Assembly: GCA_900759565.1 (NCBI GenBank)
Contig: CAAEVV010000023.1
Location: 1-57,518 of the forward strand
Direction: 5' to 3'
Source: an uncultured Collinsella sp.
Lineage (GTDB): Bacteria; Actinomycetota; Coriobacteriia; Coriobacteriales; Coriobacteriaceae
Length of the DNA stretch: 57,518 nucleotides
The notes beneath the pieces were generated by a model. It ran no database searches and had not been told where the DNA came from. It saw only the letters and a list, made by a program, of their open reading frames with translations. Below, piece after piece: positions 16,877 through 24,880 of this stretch (its first letter is position 1; each line of letters begins with the position of its first letter). The translations under genes and the position numbers were made by a program.

Positions 16877-17248
16877 ATGGCAACTAAGTCTATTGAAACT
16901 GAGGCCACCGAGGTTCGCGCCGTCGCTAAGTACGTGCGTGTTTCCCCCAGCAAGGCCCGCCTGGTGGTCGATCTGATCCGCCGCAAGCCTGTCGCTCAGG
17001 CCTTCGACATCCTCCACTTCTGCGACCGCGCCGTCGCCGTGGATGTCGAGAAGGTTCTCCGTTCCGCCGTTGCGAACGCCGAGAACAACAACGGTCTGCG
17101 TGCCGACAACCTGGTTGTCGCCGCTGCCTATGTTGACGAGGGTCCGACGCTTAAGCGCATCCGTCCCCGCGCCAAGGGTTCCGCTTCTCGCATTCTGAAG
17201 CGTACTTCCCACATCACCGTCGTCGTTGCTCCTCGAAAGGAGGCGTAA
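16877..17248 (+). CDS. rplV: 50S ribosomal protein L22
   Basis: Large-subunit protein whose beta-hairpin reaches into the exit tunnel. RYVRVSPSKARLVVDLIR-type start (KYVRVSPSKARLVVDLIRRK) and the hairpin GPTLKRIRPRAKGSASRILKRTSHITVVV are clear. 123 residues with a short acidic N-terminal lead (ATKSIETEATEVRA). It lies 14 bp after rpsS. Confidence 0.95.
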   Translation: MATKSIETEATEVRAVAKYVRVSPSKARLVVDLIRRKPVAQAFDILHFCDRAVAVDVEKVLRSAVANAENNNGLRADNLVVAAAYVDEGPTLKRIRPRAKGSASRILKRTSHITVVVAPRKEA

Positions 17249-17254
17249 AGCTGT

Positions 17255-17965
17255 ATGGGTCAGAAAGTCTACCCCACCGGCTTCCGTCTTGGCATCACCG
17301 AGAACTGGCGCTCCCGCTGGTTCGCAGAGAAGGATTACGCTAAGACCCTCGGTAACGATCTCGAGATCCGCAAGTACCTCGAGAAGCGTCTTTCCCGCGC
17401 AGCTGTCTCCCGCGTCGAGATCGAGCGCGCTGGCGACAAGGTGAAGGTCATCATCCTCACCGCTCGCCCCGGCGTTGTCATCGGTAAGAAGGGTGCCGAG
17501 ATCGATACCCTCCGCACCGAGCTCGAGAAGGTTGCTGGCGTCTCCAAGGGCCAGCTCTCCGTCGACGTTGTCGAGATCAAGCGCCCCGAGCTCGACGCCA
17601 ACCTCGTTGCTCAGTCTATCGCCGAGCAGCTCGAGGGCCGCGTTGCCTTCCGTCGCGCTATGCGCAAGGCTGTCCAGTCCGCCCGCAAGGCCGGCGCTAA
17701 GGGCATCCGTATCCAGTGCTCCGGTCGTCTCGGCGGTGCCGAGATGGGCCGTCGTGAGTGGTACCGCGAGGGTCGCGTGCCTCTGCACACCCTCCGTGCC
17801 AAGATCGACTACGGCACGGCTGTCGCCAGCACCACCATGGGCGCTTGCGGCGTGAAGGTCTGGATCTACCTGGGCGAGAAGCTCCCGGGCCAGCCTGTTC
17901 CCAACCCTGCACTCGAGGGCTCTTCCCGTCCTCGTCGTCGTAACTCCGAGAGGAGGGGTCAGTAG
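17255..17965 (+). CDS. rpsC: 30S ribosomal protein S3
   Basis: Small-subunit protein at the mRNA entry site. MGQKVYPTGFRLGI, the KH-domain loop GVVIGKKGAEID, and the C-terminal GRLGGAEMGRREWYREGRVPL-type motif (seen as SGRLGGAEMGRREW) identify it. 236 residues. The ribosome site AAAGGAGGCG lies inside the end of rplV. Confidence 0.96.
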   Translation: MGQKVYPTGFRLGITENWRSRWFAEKDYAKTLGNDLEIRKYLEKRLSRAAVSRVEIERAGDKVKVIILTARPGVVIGKKGAEIDTLRTELEKVAGVSKGQLSVDVVEIKRPELDANLVAQSIAEQLEGRVAFRRAMRKAVQSARKAGAKGIRIQCSGRLGGAEMGRREWYREGRVPLHTLRAKIDYGTAVASTTMGACGVKVWIYLGEKLPGQPVPNPALEGSSRPRRRNSERRGQ

Positions 17966-18468
17966 TGCTTGCCCCTAAGCGTATTCTTCACCGCAAGGTG
18001 CAGCGTGGCTCCATGAAGGGCCAGGCCAAGGGTAATACCGAGCTGCATTTCGGCGAGTTTGGTATCCAGGCTCTCGAGGCCCATTGGATCACCAACCGTC
18101 AGATCGAGGCCGCTCGTATTGCCATGACCCGCTACATGAAGCGTGGCGGTCGTGTCTACATCACGATCTTCCCCGATAAGCCCATCACCAAGAAGCCTGC
18201 TGAGACTCGCATGGGTTCTGGTAAGGGTAACCCCGAGGAGTGGGTGGCCGTCGTCAAGCCCGGCCGCATCATGTTCGAGGTCAAGGGCGTGCCCGAGGAG
18301 GTCGCTCGCGAGGCTCTGCGTCTTGCACAGCACAAGCTTCCCATCAAGACCAAGATTGTTGCTGCTAAGAACGCTGAGCAGCGCATCGAGAAGGAGATGG
18401 CTGAGGAGGCCGCTCTCGAGGCCAAGTGGGCTGCTGAGGACGCCGCCGCCGCCAAGGAGGAGAACTAA
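17965..18468 (+). CDS. rplP: 50S ribosomal protein L16 with a C-terminal extension
   Basis: Large-subunit protein at the A-site. MLAPKRILHRKVQRG, then GEFGIQALEAHWITNRQIEA and GSGKGNPEEWVAVVKPG, is L16. GTG start at 17965 shares one base with the rpsC stop; AGGAGGGG precedes it. The protein is 167 residues, about 25-30 longer than most L16. The extra part is an acidic, Ala/Glu-rich probable helix (from about residue 132) after the normal LPIKTKIV end. Its stop overlaps the rpmC start. Confidence 0.94.
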   Translation: MLAPKRILHRKVQRGSMKGQAKGNTELHFGEFGIQALEAHWITNRQIEAARIAMTRYMKRGGRVYITIFPDKPITKKPAETRMGSGKGNPEEWVAVVKPGRIMFEVKGVPEEVAREALRLAQHKLPIKTKIVAAKNAEQRIEKEMAEEAALEAKWAAEDAAAAKEEN

Positions 18469-18683
18469 TGAAGCCCGCAGAGATTCGTGAGCTCTCGGAC
18501 GCTCAGCTCGTTGAGAAGCTGAAGGAAATGCGCGCCGAGCTCTTTAACCTTCGTTTCCAGATGGCCACCAGCCAGCTGGACAACACCGCTCGCGTCAACA
18601 CCGTGAAGAAGGACATCGCTCGCGTCCTCACGGAGCAGCGCGCCCGCGAGATCGCAGCGGAGAAGTCCGCTGTCGCCGAGTAG
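18468..18683 (+). CDS. rpmC: 50S ribosomal protein L29
   Basis: Small two-helix large-subunit protein near the exit tunnel. KPAEIRELSDAQLVEKLKEM and ELFNLRFQMATSQLDN are diagnostic. 71 residues; ATG overlaps the rplP stop by one base. Confidence 0.95.
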   Translation: MKPAEIRELSDAQLVEKLKEMRAELFNLRFQMATSQLDNTARVNTVKKDIARVLTEQRAREIAAEKSAVAE

Positions 18684-18699
18684 GACCTAAGGAGAGAAC

Positions 18700-18960
18700 A
18701 TGACTGATTCGCGTAACTCGCGTAAGGTCCGTACGGGTGTCGTTACCTCCGTTTCCGGTGCCAAGACCATTGTTGTCACCATCACCGAGCGCAAGCGTCA
18801 CCCCAAGTACGGCAAGATGATGACCAGCTCCAAGAAGCTGCACGCTCACGACGAGGAGTGCACGGCTGGCGTGGGCGATACCGTCCGCGTTATGGAGACC
18901 CGTCCTATGTCCAAGATGAAGCGTTGGCGCCTCATCGAGGTCGTCGAGCGCGCTAAATAA
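18700..18960 (+). CDS. rpsQ: 30S ribosomal protein S17
   Basis: Small-subunit assembly protein with an OB fold. SRKVRTGVVTSVSGAKTIVV-type start, HPKYGKMMTSSKKLHAHDE and VRVMETRPMSKMKRWRL are S17. 86 residues after AAGGAGAGAAC. A 118-bp gap follows before rplN. Confidence 0.95.
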   Translation: MTDSRNSRKVRTGVVTSVSGAKTIVVTITERKRHPKYGKMMTSSKKLHAHDEECTAGVGDTVRVMETRPMSKMKRWRLIEVVERAK

Positions 18961-19078
18961 GCAGTCGCTCTTACGACTTGTACGTTTCCGAAGATGTGCG
19001 TATGCCTGGCTTGCATACCACAGGCCGTATAAAGGCTGCGCACCTCTCTTCGGTTCTTAGTTCGGAGGAACATCTACC

Positions 19079-19447
19079 ATGATTCAGATGCAAACCATGC
19101 TGAACGTCGCCGACAACTCCGGCGCTCGCAAGATTCGCTGCATCAAGGTGCTTGGCGGTTCCAAGCGTCGTTATGCAGGCATCGGCGATGTGTTCATCGG
19201 TGCTGTCCAGGAGGCTACCCCTGGCGCCAACGTCAAGAAGAAGGACGTTGTCCGTTGCGTCGTCGTTCGCACCGTTAAGGAGATCCGCCGCAAGGATGGC
19301 TCCTACATTCGCTTTGATGAGAACGCCTGCGTTGTCATCAACAACGATGGTTCGCCCGTCGGCACCCGTATCTTCGGGCCTGTCGCTCGCGAGCTTCGTG
19401 ACAAGAAGTACATGAAGATCGTCTCGCTCGCTCCCGAGACCCTGTAG
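19079..19447 (+). CDS. rplN: 50S ribosomal protein L14
   Basis: Large-subunit interface protein. MIQMQTMLNVADNSGARKI, then CIKVLGGSKRRYAGIGD and FGPVARELRDKKYMKIVSLAPE, identify it. 122 residues after TTCGGAGGAAC. The 118-bp gap before it contains GTATGC / GCATAC around a 9-base loop and TATAAA (19028-19033), so a third internal promoter is possible but has no good -35. Confidence 0.95.
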   Translation: MIQMQTMLNVADNSGARKIRCIKVLGGSKRRYAGIGDVFIGAVQEATPGANVKKKDVVRCVVVRTVKEIRRKDGSYIRFDENACVVINNDGSPVGTRIFGPVARELRDKKYMKIVSLAPETL

Positions 19448-19460
19448 TTAGGGGAGATAT

Positions 19461-19766
19461 ATGTATATCAAGAAGGGCGATAAGGTCCAGGTTCTCTCTG
19501 GTAAGGATCGCGGCAAGCAGGGCGTTGTCCTGCGTGCTCTCCCCGCCGAGAACAAGGTCGTTGTCGAGGGCGTTTCGGTCGTCAAGAAGGCCGTCAAGCC
19601 CAACGCTGCCAACCAGCAGGGCGGCATCGTTTCGCAGGAGGCTCCCATCGACGCCTCCAACGTCAATCTCGTTTGCCCCGAGTGCGGTAAGGTTACCCGC
19701 GTCGGTCACGAGAAGGACGGCAAGAACAAGCTGCGCGTCTGCAAGAAGTGCGGCCACAAGTTCTAA
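19461..19766 (+). CDS. rplX: 50S ribosomal protein L24
   Basis: Large-subunit assembly initiator with a KOW motif (KKGDKVQVLSGKDRGKQG). A zinc-ribbon-like pair CPEC ... CKKC closes the protein. 101 residues, complete. It is the last gene of the ribosomal run: rplE, rpsZ/rpsH and the rest of the usual spc genes do not follow. A strong terminator and non-coding DNA come instead. Confidence 0.95.
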   Translation: MYIKKGDKVQVLSGKDRGKQGVVLRALPAENKVVVEGVSVVKKAVKPNAANQQGGIVSQEAPIDASNVNLVCPECGKVTRVGHEKDGKNKLRVCKKCGHKF

Positions 19767-19792
19767 GCTGCCCGCAACACCAAGTTGCTAGC

Positions 19793-19826
19793 AAAGGCCC
19801 GGATGCCACGGCACCCGGGCCTTTTT
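19793..19826 (+). terminator. rho-independent terminator after rplX
   Basis: AAAGGCCCGG pairs with CCGGGCCTTT around a 12-base loop, and TTTTT follows. It ends the ribosomal unit cleanly, so the absence of rplE behind rplX predates or is independent of the IS damage further downstream. Confidence 0.88.
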
Positions 19827-20388
19827 CTATCGCTACTCGATGGCTTCGGTTCTGCCGTTCCGTCATTCCGGTTGCATCCAGTTTTCGGTGCCGTCTCGAA
19901 TCGAGTGCCGCCAGGTGACACCCTGTCGCGTTTCGTCGGCTTCGGTGACAAAAGTCGGGACAACTCCAAAAACTATTTTCGAACTCAGGGCTTTGAGTTT
20001 TTGTTTTAGTCTCAAAGGGTGCGGCGGGATGCCTTTGAAGGCTCGATAGCGCCGAAACGCCCGTTTTGAAACTCAAATGCCTTTTCGCGTGCAAGACGCC
20101 AGCTGCAATAGGAAGTGAATCAACGCAGTTGGCTTTCAAACAGTTTGCAAAACTGCAGGTCGCAGGTCTTCATTGCCAGTAGGAGAAATGAGTAGTCTCA
20201 GGTGGCTTGCTCATGAGTTGACTAACGGGATTTGAGATTACGCTGACGTCCGGAATCGCTTCGAGCACGGCGTTAAGTTTTTGGGGTTTGGGCGCAGCCC
20301 CTGCACCCGCGAGCGCGGGCCTTAAGCCCGCCGAGAGAGTGACGCGTCGAAAACGAAAGGGAAAGAGAGAAGGGGCCGTTCCTATCAT
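19827..20388. other. non-coding gap with no supported gene
   Basis: AT-richer than its neighbours. The only frame of interest is on the minus strand ending at 20170: it runs from the GC-rich hairpin block at 20290-20330 through NAVLEAIPDVSVISNPVSQL and stops after HFSYWQ. It has no ribosome site and looks like the 3' scrap of something unrecognised. Otherwise I see nothing. Confidence 0.4.
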
Positions 20389-20985
20389 TCAGGTTGCGAC
20401 CGAAGAAGACAAGGAGACCCCCTGTGCCTGAATGATGCCCCACAGACCGCGTCCGACCGAGCTCAAGCCGAGCTTTTCCTGACGTCCGCCTTCGCGGAGA
20501 TGATGGCTGGATTGGCTATGGATTGGCAACACCAATTTGGACGATTCCGGGAGGGGCGGTCCCGCCTCCCTGAACTCGACCGGCGACATGTAGCCCAGTG
20601 TCGAGTGGATCCTGAAGTTGTTGTACCAGTGCACGTAATCCGAGAGCTTGGCTCGGAGCTCGCGCGTCCCTCCTCGGTCCTGTGGAGTGGCCGACGATCT
20701 CCCCGTTGCAGAGGTCGACGAGCAGGCAGACGTAGTTCCACGACGCCCCGACGCGCACGGAGGCCAGGTCGCTGCATATATGGGTGCGCGGCGCCCTGCC
20801 GCCGAAGCCGCGCGCGACGACGTTCGGCACGTCGGCCTCGTTGACCGCCCCGGGGTGCACCATGAACCTCTTCCTGCCGTATGTGCCGGCCAGGCCGTTC
20901 TCCCTCATGATGCGGCAGACGCGGCGCCGGCTGACGGTAACGCCCGACCTCCCGGGCGACGCCTTGATCTTGCGCGATTCGTTCC
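20389..20985 (-). pseudogene. decayed IS3-family transposase (OrfB) remnant
   Basis: On the minus strand, one frame gives RRRVCRIMRENGLAGTYGRK and then NYVCLLVDLCNGEIVGHS, the HTH-21/rve core of IS3 OrfB. Another frame gives LSDYVHWYNNFRIHSTLGYM and SPVEFREAG, the C-terminal end. The two pieces meet near 20660-20690 with a frameshift and about 70 codons of the integrase core missing, so no active enzyme can be made. The remnant ends against mtnN sequence near 20980. Relation to the IS3 tail at 1-93 is uncertain: their C-terminal sequences differ. Confidence 0.8.
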
Positions 20986-21308
20986 GGCCCTTGCTGGCGG
21001 CGTGCGCCGCCGCGGCCGCCGTCGCCCCCGACATTAAGGTCCTCGAGGGCCGCGTCGTCTCCGGCGACCAGTTCGTCTCGCCCGCGGAACAGAAGGCGCG
21101 CATCCTCGCGACCTTCGGCGACCTGTGCTGCGAGATGGAGGGCTGCACCATCGCGCAGGCCGCCTATCTCAACGGTGTGCCCCTCGTCGTCGCGCGCGCC
21201 ATCAGCGACAAGCCCTGCGCCGAGGGCCAGGTCGTCGACTACAACACCTTCGAGAAGAAGACCGTCTTCGACTGCGCCCACATCGCCGCGCGCATGGTTA
21301 AGCTTTAG
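20980..21308 (+). pseudogene. mtnN: 3' fragment of 5'-methylthioadenosine/S-adenosylhomocysteine nucleosidase
   Basis: The frame from about 20980 reads PDIKVLEGRVVSGDQFVSP, then CEMEGCTIAQAAYLNGVPLV and ARAISDKP, which is the C-terminal half of MTA/SAH nucleosidase (VSGDQF, MEG with the substrate-binding glutamate, RAISD with the catalytic aspartate). About the first half of the usual 230 residues is missing; its place is taken by IS3 sequence on the opposite strand. No start codon with a ribosome site belongs to the fragment. A strong terminator follows the stop at 21308. Confidence 0.8.
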
Positions 21309-21359
21309 GCCCTGCGCGCCGGGGCCCTTCTTTATGTTGGGACCCCGGCGCGCAGGGCC
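21308..21359. terminator. perfect 17-bp stem hairpin after mtnN remnant
   Basis: GGCCCTGCGCGCCGGGG (21308-21324) pairs perfectly with 21343-21359 around an 18-base loop. It abuts the mtnN stop codon. The run TTT after it is short; it probably ended the original mtnN transcript. Confidence 0.75.
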
Positions 21360-21504
21360 CTTTCCAAAGCGAAGTGTCGAGCCGAAGTGTTGAGCGTCGG
21401 CCCTGAATGTTCAATGGCCGTTGTTTTCTGCCCCTCAAGTGGTGAACTTCTCCTCGGGGCTGTTGATTCCCCCACGCGCCCCCTTTCGTTCTCTGTGTTC
21501 CCCT

Positions 21505-21525
21505 TATACTCCTTGTACAAGGAGG
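21505..21525 (+). promoter_or_regulatory. -10 element and palindrome over the ribosome site of the LevR-like gene
   Basis: TATACT (21505-21510) is followed at once by the perfect palindrome CCTTGTACAAGG (21511-21522), whose right half is also the Shine-Dalgarno AAGGAGG. A protein bound here would block both transcription and translation of the regulator; as RNA the palindrome could hide the ribosome site. No clear -35 is seen. Confidence 0.4.
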
Positions 21526-21534
21526 TAAGAAGTC

Positions 21535-24276
21535 ATGGACAAGACCGCACAGGACAGCTTGGCAAAGAAGCCCGTCGACATGAGGGACAGGATTCTCGAG
21601 CATCTCGAGGCCCTCACCTCTGCCGTCTCGCTCGACGACCTTGCCCGTCTGTCCACCTCCGACATCGCCGAGACGCTCATCATCTCCAGGAGTCTGGCGA
21701 GCCAGTACCTCAACGACCTTGTTCGCGCCGGCCTTGTGGTTAAGGTGGCGGGCAGGCCTGTCCGTTATTTTCATCGCCGCGCGTTCCAGAAGCGTTTTCA
21801 GGTAAAGCTCTCTGCAAGCGAGTACGCCTCGCTCGCCGACCTCATCCAGGCGACGGGAATCGCCGATCACCGCGACTTCGCGCGTGCCGTGGGCTTCGAC
21901 CTGAGCCTCAGCTCCGTTGTCGAGCAGTGCAAGGCTGCGGTTCAGTACCCTCCGTTTGGCCTGCCCATCCTCTTGAGCGGCGGCGTGGGTGTCGGTAAGT
22001 CTTTCCTTTCTCGCCTTGTGTACGAGTACGGCAAGAACCAGGGCTTGCTGTCCCGCGACTCCTCCTATGTGCGCATCGACTGCGCCGGGGTCCCGGACGC
22101 CGCCTCGTTCAACGGGCTTCTTGACGAGTCGATCGCGAAATCGCGCGGGGGTGTGGTCTTTGTCAACGGCATCGAGGCACTCTCTCCCTCTGCGATGGAA
22201 CACTGCCTTGCGACGGCCCTCGGGCTCGATGCCTCCCAGGATGCGCCGCGCGCTCGCCTCGTTCTTTCGACGACGCTTTCCGCCGATGACCCGAAGGTTT
22301 CCTCGGCCTACAGCAAAATGCCCATCTGTGCCCGCGTCCCCTCACTCAAGGAGCGGACCCCCGAGGAGCGCGAGGATCTCATCTTGAGCTTCCTGCGCAG
22401 CGAGGGGTGCCGAATCGGTTCTGATGTGAAGATCAGCCGCGGCGCATACCGTTGCCTCGTGAACGCGGACTTTTCCGATAACATCGCCGGCTTGCGCGCC
22501 TGCGTGACGAACTGCTGCGCCAAAGCGTTCCTCAATCGCGAGGGCGACTACGTCGTCGTTCGCCCGTATCTTCTTCCCAGCGGGCTCCTCTCCTCCGCGC
22601 AGATCGATCAACAGCCCGACGATGGCGTTCTGATCGACGCGTCCCTGGATGCCGTCGAGAGCACAGGGCCGGTCGAGCAGGCGCTCGATGCCCTGTGCTC
22701 TCTCGATGAGCGATTCTGCGCCGGGGAGCTCTCTGTCTCCGAGCTTGTCTCGCAAGCTGTCTCCGCTGTGCGCGGCGTTGAGGATCACTTGATCTTCGGC
22801 CACGGCGTCGCCTCATCGAGGTCGCGCGCCTTCGAGCGCGTCGTGGGCGCGGTCCTTGCCGACGCAGGCTCTTCTTATGGCATCGAGCTTTCGAGGAAGG
22901 TCACTTTTCTACTGGCCCAGGAGATTTGCCTGCAGTTGTGGCCGGGCATCGGCCTGGCTAAGCGAAAGTCTGCCTGTGCGGAGCAAATTTCCCATCTCCT
23001 CGGTGCCGTGACCTCCGAATTGCCGTTTGCCTCGAGCGTCTCCGATCAGGTCGCCGCAGACATGGAAGGGGCGCTCGGAATCTCGCTCGATCACTTCACG
23101 AAGACGCTTCTGACGTTGTGCGTCGCATCGGAGTCTCGCGACGCGAAGGCCCTTCGGACGCTCTGCGTCATCTTGTCACACGGCTACTCGACGGCGACGA
23201 GCATCGCCGACGCGGCGAACCGTATGCTCGGCGTGCATGTGTACGAGGCGGTCGACATGCCCTACGACCAGCAGCTGAAGGACATCGTCGGTCCGCTCCA
23301 GCGCCTCGTCGACCGCCATTCCTACTGCACCGGGGTCGTGTTTCTTGTTGACATGGGCTCTTTGGAGGAGGCCTATAAGGCCCTCGAGAACGTTACCGAC
23401 TCCACCATCGGGGTGGTGAACAACGTCTCCACCGGGCTCGCGCTCGAGATCGGGTCCGGGCTGCTCGGCGGCAAGTCCATCGCCGAGGTTCTTGGCGATG
23501 CGACCGCCGTGTGCGTGACGCACTGCAAGGTAATCGAGCGCGTCAACCGCGAGGACGCCATCGTCTTCTGCTCCGAGTCCGGGGTCGACGCGGCCGAGAG
23601 GATACGTCAGTTCGTCTCGCAGAGCCTCCCGCGCACCATAGGCGCGCGCCTGCTCACGAGGCCCTTCAAGCAGCTTGCCGCGAACGGGTCGAACGACGCC
23701 GTTTTCTCCGAGCACCGCGTCTGCGCCGTCATCGGCACGGGAGACCCCAGGATTGCCTCCGTTCCCTTCGTCGCCCTCGAAGACATTATGTCGACGGCGT
23801 CCGCCTCGAAGGTCGATGCCGTGTTCGGCAGGTGGCTCGACGTCTCCGAGCTCGCTTCTTTCCACGAGAAGCTGCTTTCGAATATGACGCTGCAGAACGT
23901 TATCCGCTCCATCACCATCCTCGACCCGGAGCGGCTGTTCCACGAGATCGAGAGCGCCGTGCACGAGCTTCAGCGCAGAACGGGCGAGAAGATCAGCAGC
24001 AACGCCATCATCGGGCTGTACGTTCACCTCTGTTGCCTCGTCGAGCGCCTCGTCACCCGCAACCCCATCGAGACCTACGTCGGCCAGGATCGCTTCGAGG
24101 AAGAGCACGCCGACTTCATCGAGTCCTTCAGGCAGAGTTTCTCGAGCATCTCGACGCGCTATCGCGTGGAGGTTCCTGTAAGCGAGATCGCCTACGTCTT
24201 CGACTACATCAGCGTGAGCGCCGCCCCGGCGCGAGAGGAGCGTCTCGGCTCCTCGAGCCTCCTGTTCGACGAGTGA
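21535..24276 (+). CDS. LevR/ManR-type PRD-containing PTS regulator lacking the sigma-54 contact motif
   Basis: Probable activator of the PTS locus that starts 122 bp downstream. Order in the 913 residues: winged HTH (about 20-80, SDIAETLIISRSLASQYLND), AAA+ domain with Walker A GGVGVGKS (149-156), a first PRD (about 380-500), a mannose-type EIIA domain with phospho-His549 in ILSHGYSTATS, and a second PRD at the C-terminus (YVHLCCLVERL). The AAA+ part is degraded: where LevR proteins have GAFTGA there is no such sequence, and Walker B reads VVFVNGIEAL without the FLDE acid pair. It therefore probably cannot remodel sigma-54 polymerase. Regulation by PTS phosphorylation of the PRDs and EIIA domain is inferred from the family. 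Confidence 0.85.
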   Translation: MDKTAQDSLAKKPVDMRDRILEHLEALTSAVSLDDLARLSTSDIAETLIISRSLASQYLNDLVRAGLVVKVAGRPVRYFHRRAFQKRFQVKLSASEYASLADLIQATGIADHRDFARAVGFDLSLSSVVEQCKAAVQYPPFGLPILLSGGVGVGKSFLSRLVYEYGKNQGLLSRDSSYVRIDCAGVPDAASFNGLLDESIAKSRGGVVFVNGIEALSPSAMEHCLATALGLDASQDAPRARLVLSTTLSADDPKVSSAYSKMPICARVPSLKERTPEEREDLILSFLRSEGCRIGSDVKISRGAYRCLVNADFSDNIAGLRACVTNCCAKAFLNREGDYVVVRPYLLPSGLLSSAQIDQQPDDGVLIDASLDAVESTGPVEQALDALCSLDERFCAGELSVSELVSQAVSAVRGVEDHLIFGHGVASSRSRAFERVVGAVLADAGSSYGIELSRKVTFLLAQEICLQLWPGIGLAKRKSACAEQISHLLGAVTSELPFASSVSDQVAADMEGALGISLDHFTKTLLTLCVASESRDAKALRTLCVILSHGYSTATSIADAANRMLGVHVYEAVDMPYDQQLKDIVGPLQRLVDRHSYCTGVVFLVDMGSLEEAYKALENVTDSTIGVVNNVSTGLALEIGSGLLGGKSIAEVLGDATAVCVTHCKVIERVNREDAIVFCSESGVDAAERIRQFVSQSLPRTIGARLLTRPFKQLAANGSNDAVFSEHRVCAVIGTGDPRIASVPFVALEDIMSTASASKVDAVFGRWLDVSELASFHEKLLSNMTLQNVIRSITILDPERLFHEIESAVHELQRRTGEKISSNAIIGLYVHLCCLVERLVTRNPIETYVGQDRFEEEHADFIESFRQSFSSISTRYRVEVPVSEIAYVFDYISVSAAPAREERLGSSSLLFDE

Positions 24277-24397
24277 CCCCCCGCGCCGTCACGAGCTGAC
24301 CGCGCGTCTTCAATAATCCGATAATCCCTCGCCCGGCGCGAATCCGGATAGCGCCAAGGCAGTGCTGAATGAAAAACTTGATTTGATAGGAGCAAAC

Positions 24398-24871
24398 ATG
24401 AGTGTTGTTATGGCACGAATCGACAATCGCCTGCTTCACGGCATCATCGTGACGCAGTGGGCCCCGGTGTCGGGCGCAACCCGAGTCATGGTCATCGACG
24501 ACAAGGTCGCCGGCGACGAGGTCCTGAAGTCCACCATGAGGATGGCGCGCCCCGCGGGCATGGCCGTCTCGATCATCTCCGAGGAGACCGCGCTCAAGAA
24601 CTTCGCGGCGGGCAAGTACGACCGCGAGAAGGTCTTTGTCATCGCCAAGGAACCCGAGACGATGCTTCACCTGGTCGAGTCGGGCATCGAGCTCCCGTCG
24701 CTGATCGTCGGCGGCTCTCTTGTCAAGGAGGGCGGCGTCCAGCTCACCCAGCGCGCCTATGCCTCCGCCGAGAACGTCCAAAGCTACAAGGCGCTCATCG
24801 CCCACGGCGTCAAGGTGACGGCACAGTTCGTGCCCGCCGACAAGCCCGTCTCCGTCGCCGACCTCATCTAA
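24398..24871 (+). CDS. PTS mannose/fructose/sorbose family EIIB
   Basis: Cytoplasmic phosphocarrier that passes phosphate from EIIA to the sugar. 157 residues starting at MSVVMARIDNRLLHG (ATG 24398 after ATAGGAGC). The active His14 lies in RIDNRLLHGIIVTQW, the EIIB-man signature. It is the first of four EII genes followed by a hydrolase and a kinase with gaps of 2-80 bp, so all are likely one transcript. Confidence 0.93.
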   Translation: MSVVMARIDNRLLHGIIVTQWAPVSGATRVMVIDDKVAGDEVLKSTMRMARPAGMAVSIISEETALKNFAAGKYDREKVFVIAKEPETMLHLVESGIELPSLIVGGSLVKEGGVQLTQRAYASAENVQSYKALIAHGVKVTAQFVPADKPVSVADLI

Positions 24872-24880
24872 GGAGGGATC

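Noticed and set aside
20463..21281. 272-codon minus-strand frame as an intact transposase
   Set aside because: Only parts in different frames match IS3 OrfB; the integrase core is missing, and the first third is the antisense of mtnN.
24277..24397. Sigma-54 promoter before the EIIB gene
   Set aside because: I looked for TGGCAC-n5-TTGC and found no convincing match; with the regulator lacking GAFTGA the idea is further weakened.
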